Assembly: GCA_028285205.1 (NCBI GenBank)
Contig: JANQQA010000266.1
Location: forward strand, 33,559-97,558
Direction: 5' to 3'
DNA: 64,000 bases
Source: Bythopirellula sp.
GTDB lineage: Bacteria; Planctomycetota; Planctomycetia; Pirellulales; Lacipirellulaceae
Position 1 is the stretch's first letter. Each line of letters starts with the position of its first letter. The position numbers and the translations under genes are program-made. Of the stretch, positions 48,282 to 58,114 are shown in pieces. Below the pieces are notes generated by a model. It saw nothing but the letters and a program-made list of their open reading frames with translations. It was not told where the DNA came from and did not search any database.

Positions 48282-50213
48282 TTAGGCAGTCTTCGTTCGT
48301 CGAACGGCCGCGATCGTTGCGGATAGTAGAGTTAGTGCCAACGTCGTTGGTTCGGGGACCGAAGCTGCAAGGGCGAATGGCTCGCCGCTGAACTCGCGCT
48401 GCAGTTGCAAGTAGTCGCGGCCGTCAGAGTCGCCATCGCCGTCGGTGTCGGCGAAGTCACCGTTGCCATAGGCATCGTGCCAGATGCCCAGATCGATCTG
48501 GTCGACTTGAAAGTCACCGTTGAAGTCGGCACACGTGCTGCAAGTGAAATCGACGAACAGATTGTCGACGTCGTGTGCGACCGAGCCATTGCCCGCATCG
48601 GCGGCTAGTGCAGCCCGCATCGGCTGGAACGCCAACCCTTCGATGAATTCCTCCTGATAAACGTGATGCTCGCTGCCGTCGGTGCCGTCGATCAGTGCCA
48701 ACGAGATCAACGCACCCTCGCCAACATCCTGGACTTCGAGCACAGCGGTGTTCCATTCCCCGTTGAGCAAGTCGAGTTCACCAAACGGATCGAGCAGCCG
48801 CGACTCGCCAACCTGTTGGCCGTCGAAGTGCAGTGAGATGTGATTGGCACGATCGCCAAGGCAGTCGAAGCATTCGTCTTCGGGATCGTTGAATGTGTCG
48901 AGGCCGATCCCGAGGGTACCCAGTAGATTCGGCTCGGCACCAAGATCAGGTTGGATTGGACCGTCTTCGCCGTAGAGGTTGGCGGGCAGCAAGGAAAACG
49001 ACATCCCGCCACCTGGCTGGTTGAAGTCGGCGCTCTGCATGCGGAAGTCGAACTCAGCGTCGATCCGATCGTAGCGGTTTGGCGAAGTGAGTTGGAAGGC
49101 AGCGGCTGCTTGCTCACCCGGCTGGTCGTGGGTGAGTCGTAAGAACCCATCGAACGGGTCGCCATCGGGATCGAACAACATAGTTGCGCCCGGACCAGGA
49201 CCGTTGGCAACATGATGGAAAGGAGTGCCGTGCAGCACCGTGGAGGGACTGCTGGGGAGCATGCTGAAGTCTTGAGCGGTTGACGTGTGGTCGCCGGTCT
49301 TCAGCACCATGCCATCGCCGCCCATGTCACCGCTGAGGTCAAGGTTGTTGCCGAAGGCGTCGCCCGTCTGTGTGAAGTCGTAGTCGAGATCGATCTCTCC
49401 GTTGGCATCACCGATTTGAAGATCAAGCAAGGCTCGTTGGCCGACCGTCGGTAACAGGCCATCGAAGACACCGGAGTCCTCGGAGTGGGTGACGATCCCT
49501 TGCTCGTCGTACGCCAAGGACATGCGCCCACCGGGACTCGACAGGTAAGGACTTTCCATGTTGAGGGAGAAAGATCCATCGTAGCCGTCGAGTTGCAGTC
49601 GGCCGTTTTCCCACGTACTGCTGCCGGCGCCGCCCATTTTGGTCTCTACTTCGAACAGCCGAGCACTGCGCGTCAGGCCGGTGTCGAGGTCGGTGAGCGT
49701 CAAATCGACCGGATCGCGACCAACGCGCGCCGAGCCAGAGATCTTGTCTACCTTCCAGCTGGGCTTCCATTTGATTTTGCCATTTGGTTTTCTGACGCCG
49801 ACGTTAAACGCGGCGACCGATTTGGCGTAGGAACGAGCCCATTGCCCCTTGTTCGCGATCGCTGCCCAGCCGTCGACCTGATGGAATCCACCGGTTGGGG
49901 TGAACGTGATCTGGGCATTGGCTTCGGCCTTGGCGAGACTGCCACTGGAGGAATCAACGCTCTTGCTGTTCGAGTACGGGGCGGAGAATGGTCCAATCGT
50001 CCCGCGATCTCGATCTCGATCGACGCGGGCTCCACGGCTCTTCGCGCTGGTCTTCACGTCGTGTTTCCACGCACCGCGAATCACGCCGTTGGGATTCAAT
50101 TGAATCGTATAGTCGTGCCGCACCTTGTATGCGTGGACGTCCAATTGGAAGCCGGTAACGAGCATACAAGTGCACAAGATTGCCCGAACAATGTTTCTTA
50201 GCGTTGTCTTCAT
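48282..50213 (-). CDS. PEP-CTERM protein with dockerin-like region
   Basis: 'VPEPTTLALTLLSATIAAVRR' tail; 'ADFNGDFQVDQIDLGIWHDAYGNGDFADTDGDGDSDGRDYLQLQREF'; signal peptide from MKTTLRN (50213). Confidence 0.85.
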   Translation of the reverse strand: MKTTLRNIVRAILCTCMLVTGFQLDVHAYKVRHDYTIQLNPNGVIRGAWKHDVKTSAKSRGARVDRDRDRGTIGPFSAPYSNSKSVDSSSGSLAKAEANAQITFTPTGGFHQVDGWAAIANKGQWARSYAKSVAAFNVGVRKPNGKIKWKPSWKVDKISGSARVGRDPVDLTLTDLDTGLTRSARLFEVETKMGGAGSSTWENGRLQLDGYDGSFSLNMESPYLSSPGGRMSLAYDEQGIVTHSEDSGVFDGLLPTVGQRALLDLQIGDANGEIDLDYDFTQTGDAFGNNLDLSGDMGGDGMVLKTGDHTSTAQDFSMLPSSPSTVLHGTPFHHVANGPGPGATMLFDPDGDPFDGFLRLTHDQPGEQAAAAFQLTSPNRYDRIDAEFDFRMQSADFNQPGGGMSFSLLPANLYGEDGPIQPDLGAEPNLLGTLGIGLDTFNDPEDECFDCLGDRANHISLHFDGQQVGESRLLDPFGELDLLNGEWNTAVLEVQDVGEGALISLALIDGTDGSEHHVYQEEFIEGLAFQPMRAALAADAGNGSVAHDVDNLFVDFTCSTCADFNGDFQVDQIDLGIWHDAYGNGDFADTDGDGDSDGRDYLQLQREFSGEPFALAASVPEPTTLALTLLSATIAAVRRTKTA

Positions 50214-50483
50214 CTTCTCGTCTCCCATGATTCGCTTGCAGCGGGGTCTCTGCCTGCGGTACCACACACGCAGGCGATCCAAGAGGGCGACGAGGTCGTT
50301 AGCCGCCTGGGCTCGAACGTCGCTCTACGGAAGAACACACCGTCTGGGAACGCGACCCGACAGGTGCAGCCTTGAAAACTACGAAATGGACGAGCTCACT
50401 TTGAGACGAAGTGTCGCGAAGACGATGCACCCATGTCGCAAGCAGCGAGAATTGACGGAACCCCTACTCGTCACACAGATTCG

Positions 50484-51002
50484 CTACGCCGCCAGGTTTT
50501 TCGGCTGGTCAGCCGATCGCAGACGGGGCGCTTTCTGCGTGAAGCGGTGGCTGAACTGCTTGCCACTTGCGGTAATGAATTGGATGTGAAACTCAGGATT
50601 CTCTGGTAGCTCCAAGTCCTCGGGCACGTCGAAGAAGCACGCGGGGCTGATCGAGATCGTCGACTCGGGACCGACGTTCCATGGGGGCTTGTCATCGCCA
50701 GAGAAGCCCCAATCACCGGCGACCAGGCCGTCGTCGGTGAGCAGGAAGCACTCGAAGAAGATGATCGAGTTTTGCCGCAAGCTGTGATTCGCGACGAGCA
50801 CGCCACCCGTGTCGAGTTGCTGGATGCAGAGCCGGCGCCAACCTTCTTTGTCGGGGTGTCGGCGCGACACGGTGCGGAAATTGCTGAGCTGATAGAACTG
50901 CAGGTTGGGTCGCTCCTTGCGCGACTTCACCAACCAGAAATAGCTTGTCACGAGAAAGGAGAATCCGCTGAAGACCATGCGGATATCGAACACGCTTTCC
51001 AT
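50484..51002 (-). CDS. hypothetical protein
   Basis: 172 aa ORF with N-terminal hydrophobic segment; no recognised family. Confidence 0.5.
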   Translation of the reverse strand: MESVFDIRMVFSGFSFLVTSYFWLVKSRKERPNLQFYQLSNFRTVSRRHPDKEGWRRLCIQQLDTGGVLVANHSLRQNSIIFFECFLLTDDGLVAGDWGFSGDDKPPWNVGPESTISISPACFFDVPEDLELPENPEFHIQFITASGKQFSHRFTQKAPRLRSADQPKNLAA

Positions 51003-51104
51003 GGCATCGTTCCCGAAGACCGACTGAGCCAGAGGGCTGGCAATCGCGGGACGATAGCAGTCGCGTCAGATGCTGGCAACACTGACCACCGTGCGTGCTA
51101 GCAG

Positions 51105-51479
51105 CTAGAACGGCACGTCGTCTTCGTCCTGGGCGGCCTCCGCGAAGGCGTCGTTGGGGTCGACTTGCGACGTTTCGTCAGCGCCGCCACCTAGCACTTT
51201 AAAGCTGACGGCTTCGGCGTTGAGGAAGAATTTTACGTCGCTCTGAGGATCTTTCTGCCACCGACGCCCATTCAGCCGGTACGTGAACTCGACGTCCTGC
51301 CCCTCGCTCAGTCCGTCGGCGTTTTCGCACGCGTCGCCGGTGAACTCGATGGGAATGTAGTTGGTAAACCGCTCGCCCGGTTGTTCCAATACGACCAGCC
51401 GCTTGCGAAAACCCTTTTGGCCGTAGGTTTTGGTTTCTTCGATCAGGTGCACAATGCCGCGAACAGTCGGTTGGCTCAT
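51105..51479 (-). CDS. DUF3127-like OB-fold protein with SSB-like acidic tip
   Basis: 'GIVHLIEETKTYGQKGFRKRLVVLEQPGERFTNYIPIEFTGDACENADGLSEGQDVEFTYRLNGRRWQ'; C-terminal DDVPF. Confidence 0.75.
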   Translation of the reverse strand: MSQPTVRGIVHLIEETKTYGQKGFRKRLVVLEQPGERFTNYIPIEFTGDACENADGLSEGQDVEFTYRLNGRRWQKDPQSDVKFFLNAEAVSFKVLGGGADETSQVDPNDAFAEAAQDEDDVPF

Positions 51480-51559
51480 AATGGGGTGGTCAGTACAGGA
51501 GTGTTGTTTCGGGGAACGATAGATTCCTTAGTTTAGCGAAACGAGCTGGCCAGTAAAAC

Positions 51560-53260
51560 TCACTCCGCTTGAAATTCCGCCGCGAACGCTTTGGCATTCA
51601 GCAATTCGCCCGTCGCGAACTCGGTCAGTTGATTCCAGTTCAGCGATCGGCCGGGGCCGAAGACCTTCTCATTCATGAACTTGCCGACTGCGGGCTTGGT
51701 TGTGTAGATCGCGTTTCGAGGCTCGCCGTCGAGCTGCAATTCGCGCACAATTGCGGCGTGCACCTGGCAAGCGAACAACTCGCCCATCATGTAGTTGTGG
51801 TAGTAGGCGGGAGCCGAGACGACGTGAATCTTGCTCGCGTAGTCAGGTGCGTTGCGGCCTTCAGGGCGTCGCACCAGTTGGTACTTTTCGACAAGGTCCC
51901 ACCACAGCTGGTTAAGGTCCTGGGTGGGGTTCTTGTACAGCTCGACTTCAAATCGCAACATGACCTGACACCAGCGGGAAAAGATGAGCAACTTGTCCCG
52001 GCGCTGGCGACGGCTGGCCTCGTCGAATGTCGTGGCGTCAGCCACGTCGACGCCGTAGACCTTCAGCCATCGCGAGTCGGTGCAGAAGCGTTCGAACATC
52101 ATCGCCACCCCTTCGGTGGTGAGAATGTGTGCGTTCGCTCGCAGCACGTAGGGTAGCTCCCGTGGGATGTTCTTGCTGCTATAGACGGCGTGCCCCAATT
52201 CGTGCAGCATCGTGCTCATCCAGTAGCTGTTGGGCTTGATGTTCGCCAAGACACGCACATCCCCTTCGCGATCGATGTCGGTGCAGAACGCGTGCGGACT
52301 CTTGCCCGGTTTCTCGTAGAGGTCGCTTCGCTCGAGGACATCTTCGATCGGCAGATCGATGCCGCGGTAGAATTCGCGGCAGATCTCGAGGATATCTGCA
52401 TCGCGGAAGGGGGCGTCAAGATCAGCACCGTAGACATCTTGCGGCTCTTGAAAAAACGGATCGTGGTAGTGCCACGGGCGTAGGTCTTCCATGGCAATGC
52501 CGTAGCTGCTGGCGAGTCGCTCGTCAATTTCGCGCTTGGCCCGCGCAAACGGCTCCCGCGTCAACTCGTCCAACTCGTCGAACAGCGCGAGCACGTCGGT
52601 TTGTTTCTGTTCGTTCAGTTCGAGCTTCATGACGTGAAAATCGGCGAAGCCAAGCTTGCGGGCTGCTTGGTTGCGTAACTGCACCAGTTCACTCAAGTCG
52701 AGGGCCACCTCCGCGCCAACTTGTTTGGCTGCTTGCCATACGAGTCTGCGTTGTTCCAGGTCCTTGGAGGTCTTCAACACCTCGCGCACTTCGCTATCGG
52801 TGTAGACCGTGTCGCCGACCGTCGCGCGAAAGACGTTGAACTGCATTTCGATGGCGTTCGATTTAGCCGACATCCGCCGCAGCAAATCGACGTCGACCTG
52901 TTTTTCCAGGTAATCAAGATACAGCAGTTGAATCTGCCGCTGCTGTGACGCGGCGAGTTGGGCGTCCTTCAAGTCCTTCAGAATTGCAAAGTCTTCTGCG
53001 TTGGAAAGCAATTCGTTGTAGCGATTCTCCAGTGCTTCCTTTTCGGCAAACGCCTCGTTGGACCCCGTTGTATTCGCCTTCCACCACGCCTTGCCGAGGG
53101 CCGTCTCCAAGGGTTTGACGTTCTGCTCGTAGCGCGCAATGAACGCAGCCGCCTGTTCAGTAGGCCCATGCTGGGCGAGAACAGTGTGGTTGGATAATAC
53201 CAACGTGCACAGGGCGGCGCTGAGGCCGAAAACGGTCTGTCTCATCACTATCTTCTCCAT
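51560..53260 (-). CDS. M2-like (ACE-like) zinc metallopeptidase
   Basis: 'STMLHELGHAVYSSKNIPRELPYVLRANAHILTTEGVAMMFERF' (HExxH + downstream E); 'AWWKANTTGSNEAFAEKEALENRYNELLSN'; signal peptide. Confidence 0.82.
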   Translation of the reverse strand: MEKIVMRQTVFGLSAALCTLVLSNHTVLAQHGPTEQAAAFIARYEQNVKPLETALGKAWWKANTTGSNEAFAEKEALENRYNELLSNAEDFAILKDLKDAQLAASQQRQIQLLYLDYLEKQVDVDLLRRMSAKSNAIEMQFNVFRATVGDTVYTDSEVREVLKTSKDLEQRRLVWQAAKQVGAEVALDLSELVQLRNQAARKLGFADFHVMKLELNEQKQTDVLALFDELDELTREPFARAKREIDERLASSYGIAMEDLRPWHYHDPFFQEPQDVYGADLDAPFRDADILEICREFYRGIDLPIEDVLERSDLYEKPGKSPHAFCTDIDREGDVRVLANIKPNSYWMSTMLHELGHAVYSSKNIPRELPYVLRANAHILTTEGVAMMFERFCTDSRWLKVYGVDVADATTFDEASRRQRRDKLLIFSRWCQVMLRFEVELYKNPTQDLNQLWWDLVEKYQLVRRPEGRNAPDYASKIHVVSAPAYYHNYMMGELFACQVHAAIVRELQLDGEPRNAIYTTKPAVGKFMNEKVFGPGRSLNWNQLTEFATGELLNAKAFAAEFQAE

Positions 53261-54089
53261 CGCGGTTTCTACCTGATCGGTTATGGGAAAGGCACCCAGT
53301 CGTGTCAGATTGTTTTTGCCTCATCGCCTCGTCTAAACTTATCCGCCGTGACTCGATCAGGCGCTGAAAAACAAGCCGCTACGAGTTTTGCAACGTCAGA
53401 GTCAACGAAAAACACGCTTCAATACCGCAAAAGTCACGCCTCGCCGTCCCAGTTGGTCTCGTAAGTCGTTGCCGCCGAATACGTTACAAGATTGATATCC
53501 GTCGAGCGAGCACGACTTTTGCATTTTCTCACCATTAACCGATGTCTTTGCATATTGTGCCGTTATTGCGTAACTAGTTTATCAGCCGCTGTTTACATGC
53601 GATCGTGAATTCGATTTTTGCGCCCGCTCCCAGTGGGCGAATCTGGGCGCCTCACAACACTCGCGATGCACGTCGTTCTGACGCCTCGAACTGCCGACGA
53701 CCAAGACCAGAGCTGCAATGCGATTGCCGTAATTCTAGCGTGAACGGTAACCGATTACACCAATAACTTTTGGCCACCCGGGAAGCGTCGGCAATACCAC
53801 CGCGCAATTGGGAATCTTGCAGCATCGCTGGGGCGTGTAGGATCGTAGATAATCGTAACGACGTGAGCGATGCCGTCGGTAGAGGTTGGCCGTCGAATAC
53901 GCGTCACGAGCTCCTCATCGCGCGCAGACATCCATGGCCCAAGGAGTCGCGTAGCAAAATGCAGTTCTACCGGTAAACTGCGATGCAGTGTGTCGGTGGC
54001 ACTACGCGCGGGCGGTGTTGCTATGATTGCTACTTCGATGCAACCAGGTCAGTGGCTTCACCTTGTTCCATTGACAAAAGTTACCGATC

Positions 54090-55424
54090 TCACAACGATC
54101 TGCGACGACGACGATTGGAAGCGACCAGAGTCCCGGCTGTCAGCACGGAAAGGGCTAGTGTTGTGGGCTCGGGAATCAGCCTAATGTCGAAGATATAGGC
54201 TCCACCCGTTCCTGGGAAACGGGAGTCAGCAAATCTCGCTCCGACCAGAGCTTGCGCACGATTGTGTTGTGTGGCATCAATAGCTACGTCCCAGCCAAAT
54301 AGGTCGTCCTCAGTGCCGTCATTCGCCACAATTTTGGTGAGCTGAGTTCCACTTGAAACATCAAACAGGTATGCACTTCCGGATTGGGAGCCTCGGTCGT
54401 CATCTTCGATTGCGGATATAAGAGCGATTCCTCCATCCATCGCAACCTGCAGTCCAAAGTTGTCGAATGGAGCACCATCATCAGCGAGGAATTGCGCCAG
54501 TTGAGCTCCTGAGTTGGCGTCAAAAAGGTAAGCCACACCCGTAAAGACACCATCAGGATTCCTGCCGCGAGCTCCCACTAAAACCAGGTCCTCTTCGACA
54601 GCAACCGATATACCGAACTGGCCTCGGCCAAAGTCATCCTCGGGGATCAATTTCAAACGTTGACTTCCGGTGGTTGCGTCAAAAACGTACACGCTTCCTT
54701 TGCCATCGTCATCAAGATAAGCACCAACCACAGCGTGATTGGCATCGATGGCCACAGACTGACCAAATTGGTCTCCTGCTGCACCGTCACTTGCAGTCAA
54801 CTTGTGCAGCTGCTGACCAGTATCGGTATCGAAAAGATATGCACTTCCGGAATCTCGCTCAGGCCTTTCCCCCGGTTGTGGATTGTCGTCTTTTCGAGCT
54901 CCAACCAGTGCTAGCGAACCATCGATCGCAACAGACTGACCGAACTCTTCTCCTCCTTGCTCGCTGTCCGGGACAAGCTTGTGGAGTTCGGCACCCGTCG
55001 TGGTGTTGAACAAGTATGCTGCTCCGACCGTGTTGCCATTAAGGACGGTATTAGGGGCACCGATAAGGGCAAGTGGACCATCATCTGCACGGCCTCCGAG
55101 GGCTATCGAAGTGCCAAACCGATTCCCCGCGACACCGTCGGATGCTTCGATCTCAAAAAGCTCTACACCCGTTGCAACCTCGAACAGATAGGTACTGCCG
55201 GCTCCAGAATCGCCATCACCGGATCCTTCCAGTGAACTAACAATTGCGAGACCCTCCTTTACCGCGACGGAGTATCCAAATTGATCAAACTCGCTGGCGT
55301 CTGCGGGAGTTACTTTGCGGGAGCTTGCATCAGCGGCGACGAAACCTAGTGCCGAATTGGATAGAATGACGCAGGTAACGCATGTCGCTGCGATGGCTTT
55401 GAGCGACTCTCTCGAACGATTCAT
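54090..55424 (-). CDS. FG-GAP/beta-propeller PEP-CTERM protein
   Basis: Seven copies of 'FGxSVAxxxxxALVGA' repeat; tail 'IPEPTTLALSVLTAGTLVASNRRRRR'. Confidence 0.88.
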   Translation of the reverse strand: MNRSRESLKAIAATCVTCVILSNSALGFVAADASSRKVTPADASEFDQFGYSVAVKEGLAIVSSLEGSGDGDSGAGSTYLFEVATGVELFEIEASDGVAGNRFGTSIALGGRADDGPLALIGAPNTVLNGNTVGAAYLFNTTTGAELHKLVPDSEQGGEEFGQSVAIDGSLALVGARKDDNPQPGERPERDSGSAYLFDTDTGQQLHKLTASDGAAGDQFGQSVAIDANHAVVGAYLDDDGKGSVYVFDATTGSQRLKLIPEDDFGRGQFGISVAVEEDLVLVGARGRNPDGVFTGVAYLFDANSGAQLAQFLADDGAPFDNFGLQVAMDGGIALISAIEDDDRGSQSGSAYLFDVSSGTQLTKIVANDGTEDDLFGWDVAIDATQHNRAQALVGARFADSRFPGTGGAYIFDIRLIPEPTTLALSVLTAGTLVASNRRRRRSL

Positions 55425-55437
55425 TAGCTCTCTCCTC

Positions 55438-55472
55438 TGTTCTATTCTGTTCTGTTCCGTTCCGTTCCGTTA
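55438..55472. repeat. pentanucleotide tandem repeat
   Basis: Seven 5-nt units TGTTC TATTC TGTTC TGTTC CGTTC CGTTC CGTTA, just upstream of the 54090..55424 start codon. Confidence 0.85.
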
Positions 55473-55695
55473 TGCCGCCTAGGGTCTTTGGCGGGATAAT
55501 CGATTTGCTCCAATATAGGTAGGGCCCTGAAATGAAGCAACGATATTCAGCTGTGCCCGGATTATTGCAGCACTTTCGGCATCATCGGCCAATGGCTGGC
55601 GGGTAAAGAACTCGCAGTTGAATCTCGGAATAGCGCTCTGCCGCCGCTTGGCAGCTTGCGGTCTTATTGTCGTTGCTGATTGCCGCTTGGTAATT

Positions 55696-56130
55696 TCACT
55701 CTGTGGGAGTTGCTTCCTTAGATGGCTCCTTCCGTAATTCCTCCAGTGTGCCTCCTGGAAGCTTGCCATCAGCCAGCAGTTCTCCAAAAGTACGGCTCTC
55801 CTTGTCTTCGGGGTCGATGCGCAGCTTTGCAACTTTCTTGAGAGCCGCTACGATCTTTTCCTTGTCTTTCTTGTCCTTTTTGCGGTCGAGTAGCGTGCGA
55901 AAATGCTCGCCGTACTTGTTGCAGTTTTTCTTCTTCTTGCCTTGATGACAGATCAGGCATCGATTCTTCCGATCTGTCATGAGCTTCGACAGATCGGTTT
56001 CGACGGTGGCGTCTGGATCGATGTAGGTTTTTTCAAACTCCTTGTGGTACTGCACGATTGCCAGCGCCGGAGAGTTGTCCACGCACGTGGCGATCAGAAC
56101 AGCAAGCGGCATGAGTACACGCGGTGACAT
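55696..56130 (-). CDS. secreted monoheme cytochrome-like protein
   Basis: Signal peptide 'LMPLAVLIATCVDNSPALA'; single CxxCH in 'RCLICHQGKKKKNCNKYGEHF'; Lys-rich. Confidence 0.6.
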   Translation of the reverse strand: MSPRVLMPLAVLIATCVDNSPALAIVQYHKEFEKTYIDPDATVETDLSKLMTDRKNRCLICHQGKKKKNCNKYGEHFRTLLDRKKDKKDKEKIVAALKKVAKLRIDPEDKESRTFGELLADGKLPGGTLEELRKEPSKEATPTE

Positions 56131-56368
56131 CAGTCGATTACTCCTAATTCTCTGGCTTGTCGGACGAGATACGCAATCGCGTGTTGTGCCCGAAGTAACT
56201 TCAATAACCGTACCATCAGTGATCGCAACATCCAATACTGCATCGTGCTGTGGCTGCGCAATTGCCTGGGTTGGCTTTCACTTGACTTGCTGTGGTAGCG
56301 AGTGATTTACGCTACAATACAGCCGCAACCTAACCACGTTCCAACTTCCGTTCTTGCACGACCCACAA

Positions 56369-57184
56369 ATGAGATACATAAGCACTGTCTGCTGCATACT
56401 GTTCGTACTCGGAGCATTCTGTTGTCTGCTCTTAGACGCGGCGGCCCAAACCGTAGCGACGACCGCAGCCGATGTCGCGAGTAAGCCGACTTTGCGCGTT
56501 GTGACTTACAATATTCACCACGGCGAGGCGAGAGATCGCAAGTTCGACTACGAACGTCTCGCCAGCACGATCGCCAGACTTGCGCCCGATGTCGTGGCAC
56601 TGCAGGAGGTGGACAAGCAAACCAAACGGGCCAGCGGCATCGATCAAGCGGCTGAGCTAGGCCAGCGGCTCGAGATGAACCACGTTTTTGGTAATGCGTT
56701 GTACTACGCCGGAGGCGAGTACGGCGAAGCGATACTGTCACGGTTTCCGCTTCAAGACGCCAAGGCGCATCATCTGCCGTATGCGTTCGGCAACGAACCG
56801 CGAACGGCGCTAGAAGTTACCGTGCGGCCCGACAACGGGCTCCCCGATTTCGTCTTGGTCGGAACTCATCTTTGTCACCAGAGTGAGGCCACGCGTGTGG
56901 GGCAGGCTAAGGAATTGGATGCGTTGTTCGCCAGCCGAAAGGATTACCCGGTCATCCTGGCCGGTGACCTGAATGCCCGACCGAGTAGCGCGCCGATGAA
57001 GGTGTTGCTGGGCGAGAACTGGATCGATGCGGTCGCGCCAAAATCGAGAATCGACTACATCTTACTACGCAAATCCGACCCCTGGGAAATCGTCGAAACG
57101 AAGATTGTCCGTGAGCCCATCGTGTCCGATCACGATCCAATACTGACGGTTTTGCGGTGGAAGGGCAGCGAGCAGACTCGCTAA
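56369..57184 (+). CDS. endonuclease/exonuclease/phosphatase family protein
   Basis: 'VVTYNIHHGEARD', 'VVALQEVDKQTKR', 'LAGDLNARPSSAPM', 'SRIDYILL', 'SDHDPILTVL'. Confidence 0.92.
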   Translation: MRYISTVCCILFVLGAFCCLLLDAAAQTVATTAADVASKPTLRVVTYNIHHGEARDRKFDYERLASTIARLAPDVVALQEVDKQTKRASGIDQAAELGQRLEMNHVFGNALYYAGGEYGEAILSRFPLQDAKAHHLPYAFGNEPRTALEVTVRPDNGLPDFVLVGTHLCHQSEATRVGQAKELDALFASRKDYPVILAGDLNARPSSAPMKVLLGENWIDAVAPKSRIDYILLRKSDPWEIVETKIVREPIVSDHDPILTVLRWKGSEQTR

Positions 57185-57316
57185 CTTCCGACCCAAGACG
57201 GTGTTTCGGGTCGACGCAGCTTTCGTCGGCATTCATCTCCGAATATACGGACGCCCATTCACACAATTTGAGGTGAGGAATGTGAGCACTAAGTACGATC
57301 GCACAAGGAACCAAAG

Positions 57317-57541
57317 ATGTCAGACTCAAACGAACGCGAAGCAGCCAATGGCGATGTGGGCAAAAAGACAGGGTCTCAAGGTTCTCTGTTTGCCTTTGGA
57401 CTACCGATTGGAATCGCGATTGGCGCAGCCATCGGAGCGGCCACTGGCAACATCGGGATGTGGGTTGGCATTGGTGTTGCCCTTGGGATCGGAATAGGCG
57501 GACTGGGCACTGCTGTTGGTGCCAATCGTGACAAGTCGTAG
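57317..57541 (+). CDS. glycine-zipper small protein
   Basis: 74 aa with 'GLPIGIAIGAAIGAATGNIGMWVGIGVALGIGIGGLGTAVG'. Confidence 0.65.
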   Translation: MSDSNEREAANGDVGKKTGSQGSLFAFGLPIGIAIGAAIGAATGNIGMWVGIGVALGIGIGGLGTAVGANRDKS

Positions 57542-57665
57542 GTTGCGTGCCGACACGCGTGACTTTCGATGGGCGTACAGCTCCGAGGGACACGTGAAGA
57601 TCGCAGAGGGTCAGAAGTATGCTGTCGTTTGGCGGACTATTTCGCCACGGTCGTTCAGGGTGACC

Positions 57666-58100
57666 CTAATCGTCGAACCACTCGTCCTTGGGGTCGAAAG
57701 CGGGGATCGGTACGTTGACGAACTTCAGCTTGCCAATCGCCCGGTGCCGGCAGCCGGGTTTGATCATCACCGTCGTGCCGGGTTGAACGTCGAACAGTTG
57801 GCCGTCGAGTTCGATGTGGCCGGAGCCTTCCAGGAAGTAGTACAGCTCGGTTGTGCGTTTGTGGTAATGGGTCCGCGCGGTGCCGTCGGTTTCGACCACG
57901 TGCAGCGAGGCGATCTGATCGGCATCGTTGAGGAAAGCGCGTTTGGCCGAGCCACATGGGCAAGCCGTCGGCTCCAGTTGGTCGAGATGCTCGATGCGGT
58001 AGTTTGCGTTGTCGGATGCCGAGTGCATTGATTCACTTCGTTGCGACGATGGGCGACTAGCTGGTAACCGCTTACCCTCCCCGAGCCCCGTGCGCTGCAA
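57666..58100 (-). CDS. cupin-domain protein
   Basis: 'THYHKRTTELYYFLEGSGHIELDGQLFDVQPGTTVMIKPGCRHRAIG' cupin motifs. Confidence 0.9.
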   Translation of the reverse strand: MQRTGLGEGKRLPASRPSSQRSESMHSASDNANYRIEHLDQLEPTACPCGSAKRAFLNDADQIASLHVVETDGTARTHYHKRTTELYYFLEGSGHIELDGQLFDVQPGTTVMIKPGCRHRAIGKLKFVNVPIPAFDPKDEWFDD

Positions 58101-58114
58101 GGGAAGGGATTTGT

